From contig NZ_JAHVAO010000002.1 in NCBI RefSeq assembly GCF_019264345.1, positions 62,001-126,000 on the forward strand: DNA of 64,000 bases, read 5' to 3'. The position numbers and the translations under genes were made by a program. The notes below the pieces were generated by a model. It had not been told where the DNA came from. It was given only the letters and a program-made list of their open reading frames with translations, and did no database searches. Below, piece after piece: positions 47,255-55,728 of the stretch; within the stretch, counting starts at the first letter, position 1; each line of letters opens with the position of its first letter. Origin of the DNA: Marinobacter arenosus. Its GTDB lineage: Bacteria > Pseudomonadota > Gammaproteobacteria > Pseudomonadales > Oleiphilaceae.

Positions 47255-48364
47255 ATGAGCGACGCCACGATTGACGAAATAAGAAATGGGATCATACTTC
47301 GAACTCAGTCAAGAACAGCATTATACCAATATGTAGATCCAGGGCTAGCCGATGAAATTGAGACGCTTTTTATTGGAGAGGTCGCAAACGCGATAGCAAC
47401 ATTATACGTTGGATACAAGCTAGGCGATGAGATCGAAGACGTAGGCTCCGCAATAGCTCGGACCATTGATGCGGTGGGAGATATTGCTAGGTCTATTGCA
47501 AAAGTAATAGATAAGTTGGCGGATATCATAGATGCAATAGATAAAGCAATAGAGGCTATCAGTCGACATATTGATTCGGCATTTATGAATCAACACATAA
47601 GCGATATGAAGTCGCGCAGCCTCTTGCTGCAAGACATAATTGTACGCCTTGACAGCTTGCCGCCTGAGAGTTCGGACCCGAGAGTGGCGCAGTTGCTCGC
47701 TCGGCTACAACTCAATACAGATGAATTATATACAGCAATTATTCGATACACGAACCAAGAGCCAATAGGACCGAGTCCTGCGACTTTTATAGGCTGCGCT
47801 CCTGCTATTGCTATGTGGGTACAGACTTATACTCTATTAGAACGGTATAAAAAAGCTGAAGACAGAGTTCCTCCTTGGGATTTAGCTTCTCAAAAAGAAA
47901 TATTTAGATTTGTAAACGATTTCTTTGACGATTATATAGCTGAAAATGCAAGAGTTAAGCTCGAGCTGGAAAATGATTATTTATTGCCAACGCTTGGAAC
48001 AGTTGTGGAGTTTAATGGCAGAAAGTTTGTTGCCTCTGATATATCGCGCCAAAGCTCGTATCCAGATAATGAGCGGTATTATTCTCTTTTCTCTAAAGAC
48101 TCGTTTAATTATTTTGATGTTTTCTCTACCAAATATCGCGGTTCCATTGGTGGAAATCCGATTCCTGATTTAACCTGGGGGCCATTAACAGAGAACAACT
48201 ACGATAAATTTCCTGAACCGCAGGTCGTATTGGAAGCACTAAGGTGGCAACAAGAAGCATTGCCTAAAGTGCAATTGAGAAATCGATTTTTGCATGAAAC
48301 AAATTCCTTTCATCTTCAAAAAGAAGAAGCTTTAAAAGCATTGAGTCCTCAAGATGATTGGTAA
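47255..48364 (+). CDS. unknown protein with long amphipathic helix, cargo of the element
   Basis: The ATG at 47255 follows GGAAA at good spacing and gives 369 residues; a GTG at 47213 would add 14. Residues about 40-110 form a long amphipathic or coiled-coil stretch with repeated I/V-D-x-I pattern (VGDIARSIAKVIDKLADIID). There is no signal peptide or enzyme motif. It converges with the ATPase gene with 150 bases between. The helical stretch could bind membranes or oligomerise; being next to a defence-like ATPase it might be an effector or a partner, but they are on opposite strands. I do not recognise the family. Confidence 0.7.
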   Translation: MSDATIDEIRNGIILRTQSRTALYQYVDPGLADEIETLFIGEVANAIATLYVGYKLGDEIEDVGSAIARTIDAVGDIARSIAKVIDKLADIIDAIDKAIEAISRHIDSAFMNQHISDMKSRSLLLQDIIVRLDSLPPESSDPRVAQLLARLQLNTDELYTAIIRYTNQEPIGPSPATFIGCAPAIAMWVQTYTLLERYKKAEDRVPPWDLASQKEIFRFVNDFFDDYIAENARVKLELENDYLLPTLGTVVEFNGRKFVASDISRQSSYPDNERYYSLFSKDSFNYFDVFSTKYRGSIGGNPIPDLTWGPLTENNYDKFPEPQVVLEALRWQQEALPKVQLRNRFLHETNSFHLQKEEALKALSPQDDW

Positions 48365-48514
48365 TAACTTCTGCCTAAATATCGTAAGTAATGAACATTG
48401 CCAAGTTGAAAGCAGTTAAGTTAGAGAGGCGCAGGTTACGCAGTTAAAAATAGGAATATAAAAAAGATCAGTGGGGCAAGGGAACTGATGACACCCTTAC
48501 CCCCCCCCAACCCT

Positions 48515-50689
48515 TTAAGCGGAAATCTTAGCTGTCATTATATCGTAATGGTCTTTATAGCCTTGAGTATAAAATACTAACCTAAGACCTTCCTTAAAGT
48601 CAGTATAATTGAATTCTTTGAAGTCAAATATGTTCTGGCCTAGAGAATGAGACTCGCGATTTATATATCTACAGAAGGCTTGAAATCTAGTACTTTGAAG
48701 TTCTGGCTTTTGAGTTATGACGCTTAAGTCAGACTTTTCTACGAAATTGAAGAAATACTCAATTATGTTTCGCATGCAGTTTGCTATTAGTGCTGGTGGT
48801 TGGTTTGGATCGTTTATTACTGACCAGTATGCATGATAATCATTCTGTATTTCTTCATATTTCATTTTTTTTATAGAGGTTCCTGTCGCGTTCTTGCTTA
48901 ACCGTAAAAGGTTTTGTTTTTTGTCGCGATTATCTTTCTTTGTCTCTGTTAAATCGTAGAAGAAATAAAGACTGTGTGTTAATACTATGACTTGCTCGTA
49001 TAGTTGTGAGTAGAAGAAGTCCCGCTTCAACATTTGCGCTACATTAAATACATATATGTGTGACAGGCTTGATACAGGGTCGTCAATTATTATTGATTTT
49101 TTTGTTGTTGTATCATTGGGCGATGCTTTTCCTTTGCATAGTTCGCAGAAATATAGAAAAGTTATTACTGTCTTTTCGCCTTCACTTAAACTTGTAAAGT
49201 CAGCGTCAGATTGATTGTCTCTTACTATTTTGTATAGCGTGTCGGAGTGTTTTACTATTTTGAAATCAGTTATCCCTAGCTGTTCAAGGTTTTGGTTTAT
49301 GTTGTTTATGGCGTCGTCAATATTGACGGTTTGACTTTGTGCTTTTGATAGATCTGAGTTGGTGGTTTGAATTTCGGATTTCTTTAAAAGGATTGATTGA
49401 TTTATTCCCTTAATTTTTGTGCTAATTTCCGATTCCTTCGATTTGTAGAATGAAATTGTTTGGTCATAGGTCCATCTCATCAAGTCCCAGAACTCATCCT
49501 TCAGTTTTCTAACTTCATCTTTTTTGTTGTCAATTTTTTTGTTGTGCTCTGATATTTCAGAGTTTATGTCAGATATTGAATGGTTTAAGTCTTCAATTGC
49601 CTCAGCAGTTGAGTTGAGCTCTACTCTTTGGCTTGGTGAGTTAATTTTTTCTTTTATTTTTTCTATGTTGGCCGTAAATATATCTACCGCATGATTGTAC
49701 TTTAAATATATCTCTTCAATATGTTTGTCTATGAAAGGGTTTTTTTCTATTTCTTCAAAGCTTTTGAGTGAGTTCAGGCTTTTCTCGTAGGAGGTAAGCT
49801 TCTGCCTCATGGAGTCTAAGGCTCCGTCGAACGACTCATCGAAGTAATCTTTGATATTTTCTAATAGGGGCTTTGTAATGGTTTTCTGCTGACAAAACGG
49901 ACAACTCTGATCATCCTCGGACTCCAAGTTCAAAAAGTCTAAACCCTTTCTTACCCAGTCGGAGTTATTTAGATGATCTATTAATTTTGAAACCGTACTA
50001 TCGTTGTTGCCTACTATGGCTTCTTTGAAGATTTCATCTTTTTCGATTTGGTAGTGGTTGAAGGAGAAGGGGGGCAGAGTTTGATATTTTTTAGCTGAAC
50101 TATCACTAAGGGTTTGGAAATCGTGTCTTATTTTTTCAATGCTTTTCGTCGGTTTTTCTGACGGCATTACCTTTTCTGATAGATAATTAAATAGAGTTTC
50201 TTTGTTTCCTTTTTTGCCTTCGAGAAAGCTGTCTAGTGTTCGATTTTTTGTCGAATTTTCTTGCTTTATCTCCCAGGTCTTATCGCTCGCTTTAGATTTC
50301 TCGTTATCCAGCGATTGGCGTTCAGTTTGTAAATTAGATTCTAGTTGGCGTAACTGATCTGTTTTTTCGTTGAGGTCTTTAGTGAGATTCTCGATCTTAG
50401 TTTCAGCTTCTTTGTTTTCTTTTGATAGGCTGAAAACGCCGCTTATTTTTTCTGCTTCATAAAAATTGTCATTTATGAAGTTTTGGTTATAGACGAGTTT
50501 TTTTGTTTCTGGAGCTATGGATAATTTGCAATGTCGGTATACGGGGGAATGGGGTGAGTATAAAAAATTTGAGATTGTGCTTTTTCCAGTTCCGTTCAGC
50601 CCATATATAAGAGTAACTTGTTTATTGGTGTCAATAACCGTAGCTTGCTTGTAACTGGCGACACGGTCCATCGTGATGTTGGTTATCAT
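48515..50689 (-). CDS. PrrC/RloC-like AAA_13 ATPase, candidate anticodon nuclease
   Basis: The start at ATG 50689 (MITNITMDRVASYKQATVID) fits this family and gives 724 residues; a TTG at 50779 would add 30. Order: Walker A GLNGTGKST (30-38); coiled coil; CPFC zinc-hook-like motif (263-266); second coiled coil; ABC signature LSEGE (501-505); Walker B SIIIDDPVSSLS (532-543); histidine switch THSL. The C-terminal part has R640-x3-E644 and H681, similar to the R-x3-E...H nuclease triad of PrrC and RloC; R674-x6-H681 also fits the HEPN pattern. RloC proteins cut tRNA anticodon loops after phage-induced damage. Here this is predicted, not shown. The gene is AT-rich and has no linked restriction genes, unlike prrC. 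A non-nuclease AAA_13 ATPase is the main alternative. Confidence 0.8.
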   Translation of the reverse strand: MITNITMDRVASYKQATVIDTNKQVTLIYGLNGTGKSTISNFLYSPHSPVYRHCKLSIAPETKKLVYNQNFINDNFYEAEKISGVFSLSKENKEAETKIENLTKDLNEKTDQLRQLESNLQTERQSLDNEKSKASDKTWEIKQENSTKNRTLDSFLEGKKGNKETLFNYLSEKVMPSEKPTKSIEKIRHDFQTLSDSSAKKYQTLPPFSFNHYQIEKDEIFKEAIVGNNDSTVSKLIDHLNNSDWVRKGLDFLNLESEDDQSCPFCQQKTITKPLLENIKDYFDESFDGALDSMRQKLTSYEKSLNSLKSFEEIEKNPFIDKHIEEIYLKYNHAVDIFTANIEKIKEKINSPSQRVELNSTAEAIEDLNHSISDINSEISEHNKKIDNKKDEVRKLKDEFWDLMRWTYDQTISFYKSKESEISTKIKGINQSILLKKSEIQTTNSDLSKAQSQTVNIDDAINNINQNLEQLGITDFKIVKHSDTLYKIVRDNQSDADFTSLSEGEKTVITFLYFCELCKGKASPNDTTTKKSIIIDDPVSSLSHIYVFNVAQMLKRDFFYSQLYEQVIVLTHSLYFFYDLTETKKDNRDKKQNLLRLSKNATGTSIKKMKYEEIQNDYHAYWSVINDPNQPPALIANCMRNIIEYFFNFVEKSDLSVITQKPELQSTRFQAFCRYINRESHSLGQNIFDFKEFNYTDFKEGLRLVFYTQGYKDHYDIMTAKISA

Positions 50690-50860
50690 GCTTAGGAGCT
50701 CCGAATTATCGTTTTTCAAATGATGATTGATTTTTGTATTGCTGTATTTTTTAAAATTTTTAGCTTTGATCTTCAGCAAGAGCTAGCGTGAATATCACTG
50801 TAACACGTCTGATAGATACCGAGTAATCGGTTCAATAATGGACAGAAAGGAACACTTCAC

Positions 50861-52122
50861 ATGATTCACGATTTTGAACGCTTTAAAGTCCAGACTTGGG
50901 AAATCGGTAAAGGAGATCTGTTCATTGGTCCCGATGGTCATCAGATCGATTTAAGCCGAGTAAACGTTCTCTGGACCGGTGTGGATACCGTTCGGCAATT
51001 GTTTGAGGGTCGACTAAAGCCGGAAGTCCTGGCTGAAATAACCACCGCCTACGAAGAAAGCTTTGAAGCGTCGTTCGAGATTCGAAACGTCTTGTTCCGT
51101 GTCCAGTCAGGTCGTAGCGGGGGGTTAAGTACATCCTCCAGAACCGCGAGTACGGTCTGACCAATCTGGTTCAGAGCTTCTACGCCGAAGCCGACACTTA
51201 GGGAACCCACGTCAAAATCGAAACGTCCCCGCGCTGGCTCTATGAACGCTCCAGTCAGCAAGTCCACGACGAATTGGCCGAGTGGGGAATGCATTTCCTG
51301 AAGGCGATTAACCCCGTCGGCACTGCGTTGCATCTGGCGGTGGATTTTTAGGGGTGGGGACCACCGGAAGACTTTGCGCAACACTTTGTGACCAGGGCAA
51401 AGACGGTCACCGTCCACAGCGGAATGAGAGACTTCCACTTTCAGGGCTTACAAGGGACCACTATCAATGGTCGCGGTGAAACCTACACCTTTGGCAAGGC
51501 TAACAGGTTGCAGGTGTGTCTGTACGACAAGTCAAAGGAGATCGACGTGAGCGACAAGCGCGCATTCATGGAGGGCATCTGGGAAAGCGCAGTCAATGAA
51601 GACGCCTTCCCGGATACCTGCTACGACTCGGACAAGTCGGTCTGGCGGTTGGAAATCCGCTTTCATCACAGAATCGTCAACGAGATCTCCCAGGGCACAC
51701 CCAACATGAAGCCCATTTATACCTTCATGGATGCCGTACCGCATCTAACTGGTTTGTGGAAATACGCTCTTCAGGGCAACCGCTACGAGGCTAAGAGGGA
51801 CTGGGTACACCCCATCTGGACGAAACTTCGGGATGACATCGGCTTCGGGTATTCGGCCCCTGATCTGCTCTACAAACGCGTAAAAAAGGAGCCTGGTTGC
51901 GGCAACGAGAAGAACGTCTCCCTCGCCTTCGGCAATCTCCTGAGCATTTATGCCCGCAACCGTTTTAACACCCGTCAGGCTTGGGATTGCCTCAAGAAAA
52001 GCGGCCTCTGGGAAGACTTGTGCAGCTACTATCGGCGTCGGGAGATCTATGAGAACGAACTGTTCCCGCTTGTTCAGGACGGGCTCATCAAACGACGACT
52101 GCTGACTAAGGTGGCCGCGTGA
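50861..52122 (+). pseudogene. broken replication initiator (phage gene II/X, Rep_trans-like)
   Basis: The ATG at 50861 has AAAGGAA upstream. The first 87 or so codons read normally. At a G6 run (51121-51126 region) the reading must shift by -1 to continue as VKYILQNREYGLTNLVQSFY. In that frame there are TAG stops at 51199 and 51349, both where tyrosine would fit (ADT-stop-GTH and VDF-stop-GWG). From 51352 on, the frame is open to 52122, with RLQVCLYDKSKEI and SVWRLEIRFHH, a pattern of replication initiation factors of phages and plasmids. Its end overlaps the integrase start (GTGA). Three lesions within about 230 bases indicate inactivation, sequencing error or, less likely, recoding. Confidence 0.8.
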
Positions 52123-53132
52123 TTTCAAAAAACGAACATGGCTGGAAGGTGGACTTCTATCCGGAGGGTAGGGAAGGTCCGAGAGTACGCAAACAGGGCT
52201 TCAAAACCCGATTGGATGCACTTCAGTTTGTTCGTGACTATGGGCGTAAAAATCGGGTCCCATCGGAACGACTCAAAGATCTGGTTAAGAAGTGGTACGA
52301 CTATCACGGCCATATGCTGAAGGACGCGAAGTACCGTCTGTCGAGGACAAACGCTATCTGCGATCGGCTTGGGAACCCCGGAGTAAAGGATTTCACCGCG
52401 ACTGACTGGATGGAATACCGTGCCCTACGAATGCAGGAAGTTACGCCAAGAACCTGTAACCACGAGCAGCGATACCTTTCGGCTGTGTTTGCTGAGATGG
52501 TGAGAATCGGGCACCTCAAAGCTAACCCGATCGGGCCGGTTCGTCAGGTGAGGGTCAAAGAACGGGAAATGTCCTTTCTTACTATCGACCAGTGCAACCA
52601 GCTCCTGGAGGAATGCAGGCAAAGCTCGAATGAGTTTGTCTGGTCTGTAGCAATGATCTGTCTGGCGACGGGCGCAAGGTGGATAGAGGCGGAAACTCTG
52701 ACGAACTCCGGGTTTCTCTCAGGGAAAGTCATCTTTCGGGATACGAAAAACGGAAAGAGCGGGGCGGTTCCGATTGATCCGAAGATCCAGGAGCAAATTC
52801 TTGAAAATGCCTTGCCGGGTCCAGGACGTTTATTTGGTCCATGCCGATCAGCGTTTCGCGCTGCCTACAAGCGATGTGGATACTCAACACCGCAACAGTT
52901 CACTGACATCCTCCGGCATACCTTCGCTAGCCACTACTTGATGAACGGAGGGGACATTCTTACGCTCCAGAGGATTCTAGGGCATGGCAACATTGCTATG
53001 ACTATGAAGTACGTGCATTTGTCTCCTGATCACCTAGAGTCTGCGGTCAGGTTGTCTCCTATTTCCCGTGTAGTCATGACGGAAGGCTCGGTGGGTATCA
53101 ATGATTTAAAGCGCGAGCCTGGACAGAGGTAG
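52119..53132 (+). CDS. int: tyrosine recombinase (integrase) of the element
   Basis: A 337-residue phage integrase that should drive insertion at tRNA-Met. Catalytic residues: R187 in TGARWIEAE, K213 in TKNGKSGAV, R266 and following in ILRHTFASHYLMNGG, H289 in ILGHGN, and nucleophile Y298 in MTMKYVHL. At the first histidine of the usual HxxR box there is D263 (TDILRHT), an uncommon change. Length and the HTFASHYLMNGG style resemble integrases of Pf-like phages. GTG start overlaps the replication gene. Probably functional, but the histidine change leaves a question. Confidence 0.93.
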   Translation: MISKNEHGWKVDFYPEGREGPRVRKQGFKTRLDALQFVRDYGRKNRVPSERLKDLVKKWYDYHGHMLKDAKYRLSRTNAICDRLGNPGVKDFTATDWMEYRALRMQEVTPRTCNHEQRYLSAVFAEMVRIGHLKANPIGPVRQVRVKEREMSFLTIDQCNQLLEECRQSSNEFVWSVAMICLATGARWIEAETLTNSGFLSGKVIFRDTKNGKSGAVPIDPKIQEQILENALPGPGRLFGPCRSAFRAAYKRCGYSTPQQFTDILRHTFASHYLMNGGDILTLQRILGHGNIAMTMKYVHLSPDHLESAVRLSPISRVVMTEGSVGINDLKREPGQR

Positions 53133-53543
53133 GGCTATTCCTAGGCAGCTTGCGATCCAGTAGAAGAAAAAAATGATGGACGCAATCGTGAACGTGGTTG
53201 CCGCTCTCCAGATTAGGTTTCTTAAACCTTGACCATTCTCGATTTTTTTTAGCTGCTCGTGCTGATCGTTGTGAACTGCGATTAATTGTTTGTAGGTGTT
53301 TGCTGCAGCTAATAGCTCGTTATAGTTCCCTCTAGATAGAATCTGTCTTACTTCATGCTTAGCTTGCTCTTTTGTCATTCCTTTGTTGCCATGCTTTAGA
53401 TCAAAGGTTCTATTTATGGCTTCGTCGATATTTTTTTGGATAGAGCTTTTGAAGTCTGAATCGGGACCGAATCCTGGAGGCCACTTTACTTTGTCCCGCT
53501 CGCCATCAACTCGATCAAGAACATCCCTGCTGCTAGCTTTCAT
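53106..53543 (-). CDS. small membrane-anchored hypothetical protein
   Basis: A 145-residue protein with a soluble, charged N-terminal part (DKVKWPPGFGPDSDFKSSIQ; KGMTKEQAKHEVRQILSRG) and one C-terminal hydrophobic helix (FTIASIIFFFYWIASCLGIA). It runs opposite to the integrase and overlaps its last 27 bases. It has its own ATG at 53543 just inside the right end of the element. Tail-anchored small proteins in such islands are sometimes effectors or immunity proteins; here there is no direct evidence. Not recognised. Confidence 0.65.
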   Translation of the reverse strand: MKASSRDVLDRVDGERDKVKWPPGFGPDSDFKSSIQKNIDEAINRTFDLKHGNKGMTKEQAKHEVRQILSRGNYNELLAAANTYKQLIAVHNDQHEQLKKIENGQGLRNLIWRAATTFTIASIIFFFYWIASCLGIALPLSRLAL

Positions 53544-53732
53544 TGAGTACCTCGGGCTTTTTGGAGTGTCTACGATAGGTTGCCAAAACTATACGGCTAA
53601 AACTGTAGCTGAAAAAACGAGAACATTTAGGAGAGTTATAGGACGTGGGCTTTTGTGTTATCGGTTCGAGGCACGTAGGTCGGCGCAAAGACTTGGTCTC
53701 CCACGCTGTAGTCAATTTGTAGTCAACCAACG

Positions 53733-53762
53733 AAAAAAGGGTTACAGCGTGAACTGTAACCC
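53733..53762 (-). terminator. tRNA-Met terminator supplied by the element
   Basis: Perfect 9-bp arms GGGTTACAG (53739-53747) and CTGTAACCC (53754-53762), read on the minus strand, are followed by T6. It lies just past the CCA end of tRNA-Met, mirroring the hairpin on the left flank but with a different sequence. Confidence 0.88.
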
Positions 53763-53771
53763 TTTGGAATC

Positions 53772-53816
53772 TGGTAGCAAGGGGCGGAGTCGAACCGCCG
53801 ACCCCAGCATTATGAG
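53772..53816. repeat. attR: right 45-bp direct repeat within tRNA-Met
   Basis: Identical to 45794-45838. It forms the 3' half of the intact tRNA-Met, so insertion restored the gene. The repeat ends at the 5' side of the anticodon loop, placing the likely strand exchange at or near the anticodon. Confidence 0.95.
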
Positions 53817-53848
53817 TGCTGTGCTCTAACCAACTGAGCTACCTTGCC
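53772..53848 (-). tRNA. tRNA-Met (CAT), elongator type, integration target
   Basis: 77 nt with encoded CCA. The acceptor stem GGCAAGG pairs with CCTTGCT (first pair G-U), the anticodon loop is CTCATAA, and the T arm has GGTTCGACTCC. The first pair is a wobble rather than the unpaired C-A of initiator tRNA, and the anticodon stem lacks the three G-C pairs of initiators, so it is an elongator. The 3' half comes from the element. Confidence 0.95.
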
Positions 53849-53883
53849 ATTTCGCTTTGGGCTTCGCCCCAAACGAGGCGCGT

Positions 53884-53912
53884 ATTTTCAGTATTTGGGC
53901 CCATGCTGTCAA
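53884..53912 (-). promoter_or_regulatory. promoter for tRNA-Met
   Basis: TTGACA (53907-53912) and GAAAAT (53884-53889) are 17 bases apart and followed by ACGCGCC, the same GC-rich discriminator as at the tRNA-Leu promoter, a feature linked to stringent control. Confidence 0.7.
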
Positions 53913-53940
53913 GGCTTCGGGCCTATTTTTTCCTGAAAAG

Positions 53941-55032
53941 TTAGACGTTGAAACGGAAGTGGATAACGTCGCCGTCCTTGACGATGTAGTCTTTGCCTTC
54001 CAGGCGCCATTTCCCTGCATCCTTGGCGCCGGCTTCGCCGTTGTACTGGACGTAGTCGTCGTAGCTGACCACTTCTGCCCGAATGAAGCCGCGCTCGAAG
54101 TCGGTGTGGATCACGCCCGCCGCCTGAGGTGCCGTGGCACCGATTTTTACGGTCCAGGCGCGCACTTCCTTCACGCCAGCGGTAAAGTAGGTCTGCAGGC
54201 CCAGGAGGCCGTAGCCGGCACGAATCACGCGGTCCAGGCCGGGCTCTTCCATGCCCATTTCATCCAGGAACATGGCTTTCTCGTCGTCTTCCAGCTCGGA
54301 AATCTCGGCCTCCAGCTTGTTGCAGATCGGCACCACCACGGCGTTCTCCGATTCGGCGATTTCCCTGACCTTGTCGAGATGCGGGTTGTTCTCGAAACCG
54401 TCCTCGTTCACGTTCGCGATGTACATGGTGGGCTTGACGGTCAGCAGGCACAGTTCGCGCACCAGGGCCATCTGGTCTTTGTCCAGGTTCATGCTGCGCA
54501 CCGGCTTGCCTTCGTTCAGGACGGGCAGCAGCTTCTCGAACATGTCGAGCTGGGCCTTGGCGTCCTTGTCGCCGCTCTTGGCGACGCGCTGAACGCGTTT
54601 GATCGCTTTCTCGACGGTGTCGAGATCGGCCAGGGCCAGTTCGGTGTTGATGACGTCGATGTCCGAGGCGGGGTCGACCTTGTTGGCCACGTGGATCACG
54701 TTGCCGTCTTCAAAGCAGCGTACAACGTGGGCGATGGCGTCGGTCTGGCGGATGTTGGCCAGGAACTGGTTGCCGAGACCTTCGCCCTTCGAGGCTCCAG
54801 CAACGAGGCCTGCTATGTCCACGAATTCCATGGTGGTGGGCACCACGCGCTCGGGCTTTACGATCTCGGCCAGCTTGGTCAGGCGAGGGTCGGGCATGGC
54901 CACCACACCGGCGTTCGGCTCGATCGTGCAAAACGGGAAGTTTTCCGCGCCGATGCCGGATTTGGTCAGTGCGTTGAACAGGGTGGATTTGCCGACGTTG
55001 GGAAGGCCGACGATGCCGCAGTTAAATCCCAT
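53941..55032 (-). CDS. ychF: YchF/OLA1-type P-loop ATPase
   Basis: A 363-residue Obg-family ATPase that binds ribosomes and affects stress responses. It starts [20 protein letters not shown] (Walker A), with [12 protein letters not shown] and NVNEDGF (the altered G4 that favours ATP over GTP). The TGS-like C-terminal domain contains [19 protein letters not shown]. It follows pth on the same strand, as in most gammaproteobacteria. Confidence 0.97.
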   Translation of the reverse strand: MGFNCGIVGLPNVGKSTLFNALTKSGIGAENFPFCTIEPNAGVVAMPDPRLTKLAEIVKPERVVPTTMEFVDIAGLVAGASKGEGLGNQFLANIRQTDAIAHVVRCFEDGNVIHVANKVDPASDIDVINTELALADLDTVEKAIKRVQRVAKSGDKDAKAQLDMFEKLLPVLNEGKPVRSMNLDKDQMALVRELCLLTVKPTMYIANVNEDGFENNPHLDKVREIAESENAVVVPICNKLEAEISELEDDEKAMFLDEMGMEEPGLDRVIRAGYGLLGLQTYFTAGVKEVRAWTVKIGATAPQAAGVIHTDFERGFIRAEVVSYDDYVQYNGEAGAKDAGKWRLEGKDYIVKDGDVIHFRFNV

Positions 55033-55116
55033 GGAATGCCTCTGCTGGTACTGAAAAAATGGTGGGCGGATTATACCGGTGTCAGCCGGTGGGTGCGAGT
55101 AAGGGGAAATGCCCCC

Positions 55117-55707
55117 TCAGGGCGCGGGCTTGAAGCTGTGCAGGCGGTTCATGGCCGCGGCCAGTTTGCCGCTGGCGGCATCCGGCAATACCCGCATGAC
55201 TTCGTCGAATACCGCGGTGAGGTCCTCTGTTTCTTTCTTGCCGAGTCGGCCCAGAACAAAACCCGTGACCTTGCGGCTGTCGCCGGGATGGCCGATGCCC
55301 AGGCGCAGGCGCTGAAAATCGTTGGTGCCCAGGTGGGCAATGGTGTCCCTGAGACCGTTGTGACCACCGTGGCCGCCGCCTTTTTTGAGTTTGGCAGTGC
55401 CGGGAGGCAGGTCGAGTTCGTCGTGGGCAACCAGGATCTGTTCGGGAGAAATCTTGAAGAAGTCCGCCAGAGCCTTGATGGACAGGCCACTGCGGTTCAT
55501 GAACGTGGAGGGATTCAGCAGGTGCAGGTCAAGGCCGTGCAGCTGAATGCGGGCGTAGAGCCCATGGTACTTCTTTTCGGGGCGGAGCGTCTGGCCCGCA
55601 TGGCGGGCCAGCGCTTCGACGAACAGGGCGCCGGCGTTATGGCGGGTATTTTCGTAGTCAGGCCCCGGATTTCCCAGGCCGACCACCATGACAATATCCT
55701 GTGCCAT
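55117..55707 (-). CDS. pth: peptidyl-tRNA hydrolase
   Basis: Frees tRNA from peptidyl-tRNA dropped by stalled ribosomes. It begins [26 protein letters not shown], with the catalytic histidine in the TRHNAG segment, and has [20 protein letters not shown] and [10 protein letters not shown]. Length 196 residues. It lies between rplY and ychF; the three are probably one operon. Confidence 0.97.
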   Translation of the reverse strand: MAQDIVMVVGLGNPGPDYENTRHNAGALFVEALARHAGQTLRPEKKYHGLYARIQLHGLDLHLLNPSTFMNRSGLSIKALADFFKISPEQILVAHDELDLPPGTAKLKKGGGHGGHNGLRDTIAHLGTNDFQRLRLGIGHPGDSRKVTGFVLGRLGKKETEDLTAVFDEVMRVLPDAASGKLAAAMNRLHSFKPAP

Positions 55708-55728
55708 TCGCCGTTGCCCCCGGAGTGC

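Larger units (their letters stand above)
45794..53816. mobile_element. about 8-kb integrated element in tRNA-Met, Pf-inovirus-like remnant with cargo
   Basis: The element is bounded by perfect 45-bp repeats 7978 bases apart (attL 45794, attR 53772). The integrase lies near attR, next to the intact tRNA. From left to right it contains a lipoprotein, an uncertain small gene, an unknown helical protein, a PrrC/RloC-like ATPase, a broken replication initiator, the integrase and a small membrane protein. Its left half is visibly AT-rich against the GC-rich host. The rep-integrase order with GTGA overlap is like that at one end of Pf-type filamentous prophages, but coat and assembly genes are missing. 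It is therefore a satellite, a decayed prophage or a rep/int-derived island. Confidence 0.9.

Noticed and set aside
48500..48508. Run of nine C bases near the ATPase stop codon as a phase-variation tract
   Set aside because: It lies just outside the coding region, so slippage would not change the reading frame.
50861..52122. Amber recoding (UAG as an amino acid) as an explanation for the two in-frame TAG codons
   Set aside because: A normal RF1 gene is present (62412-63500), a frameshift is also needed, and decay or read error is simpler.
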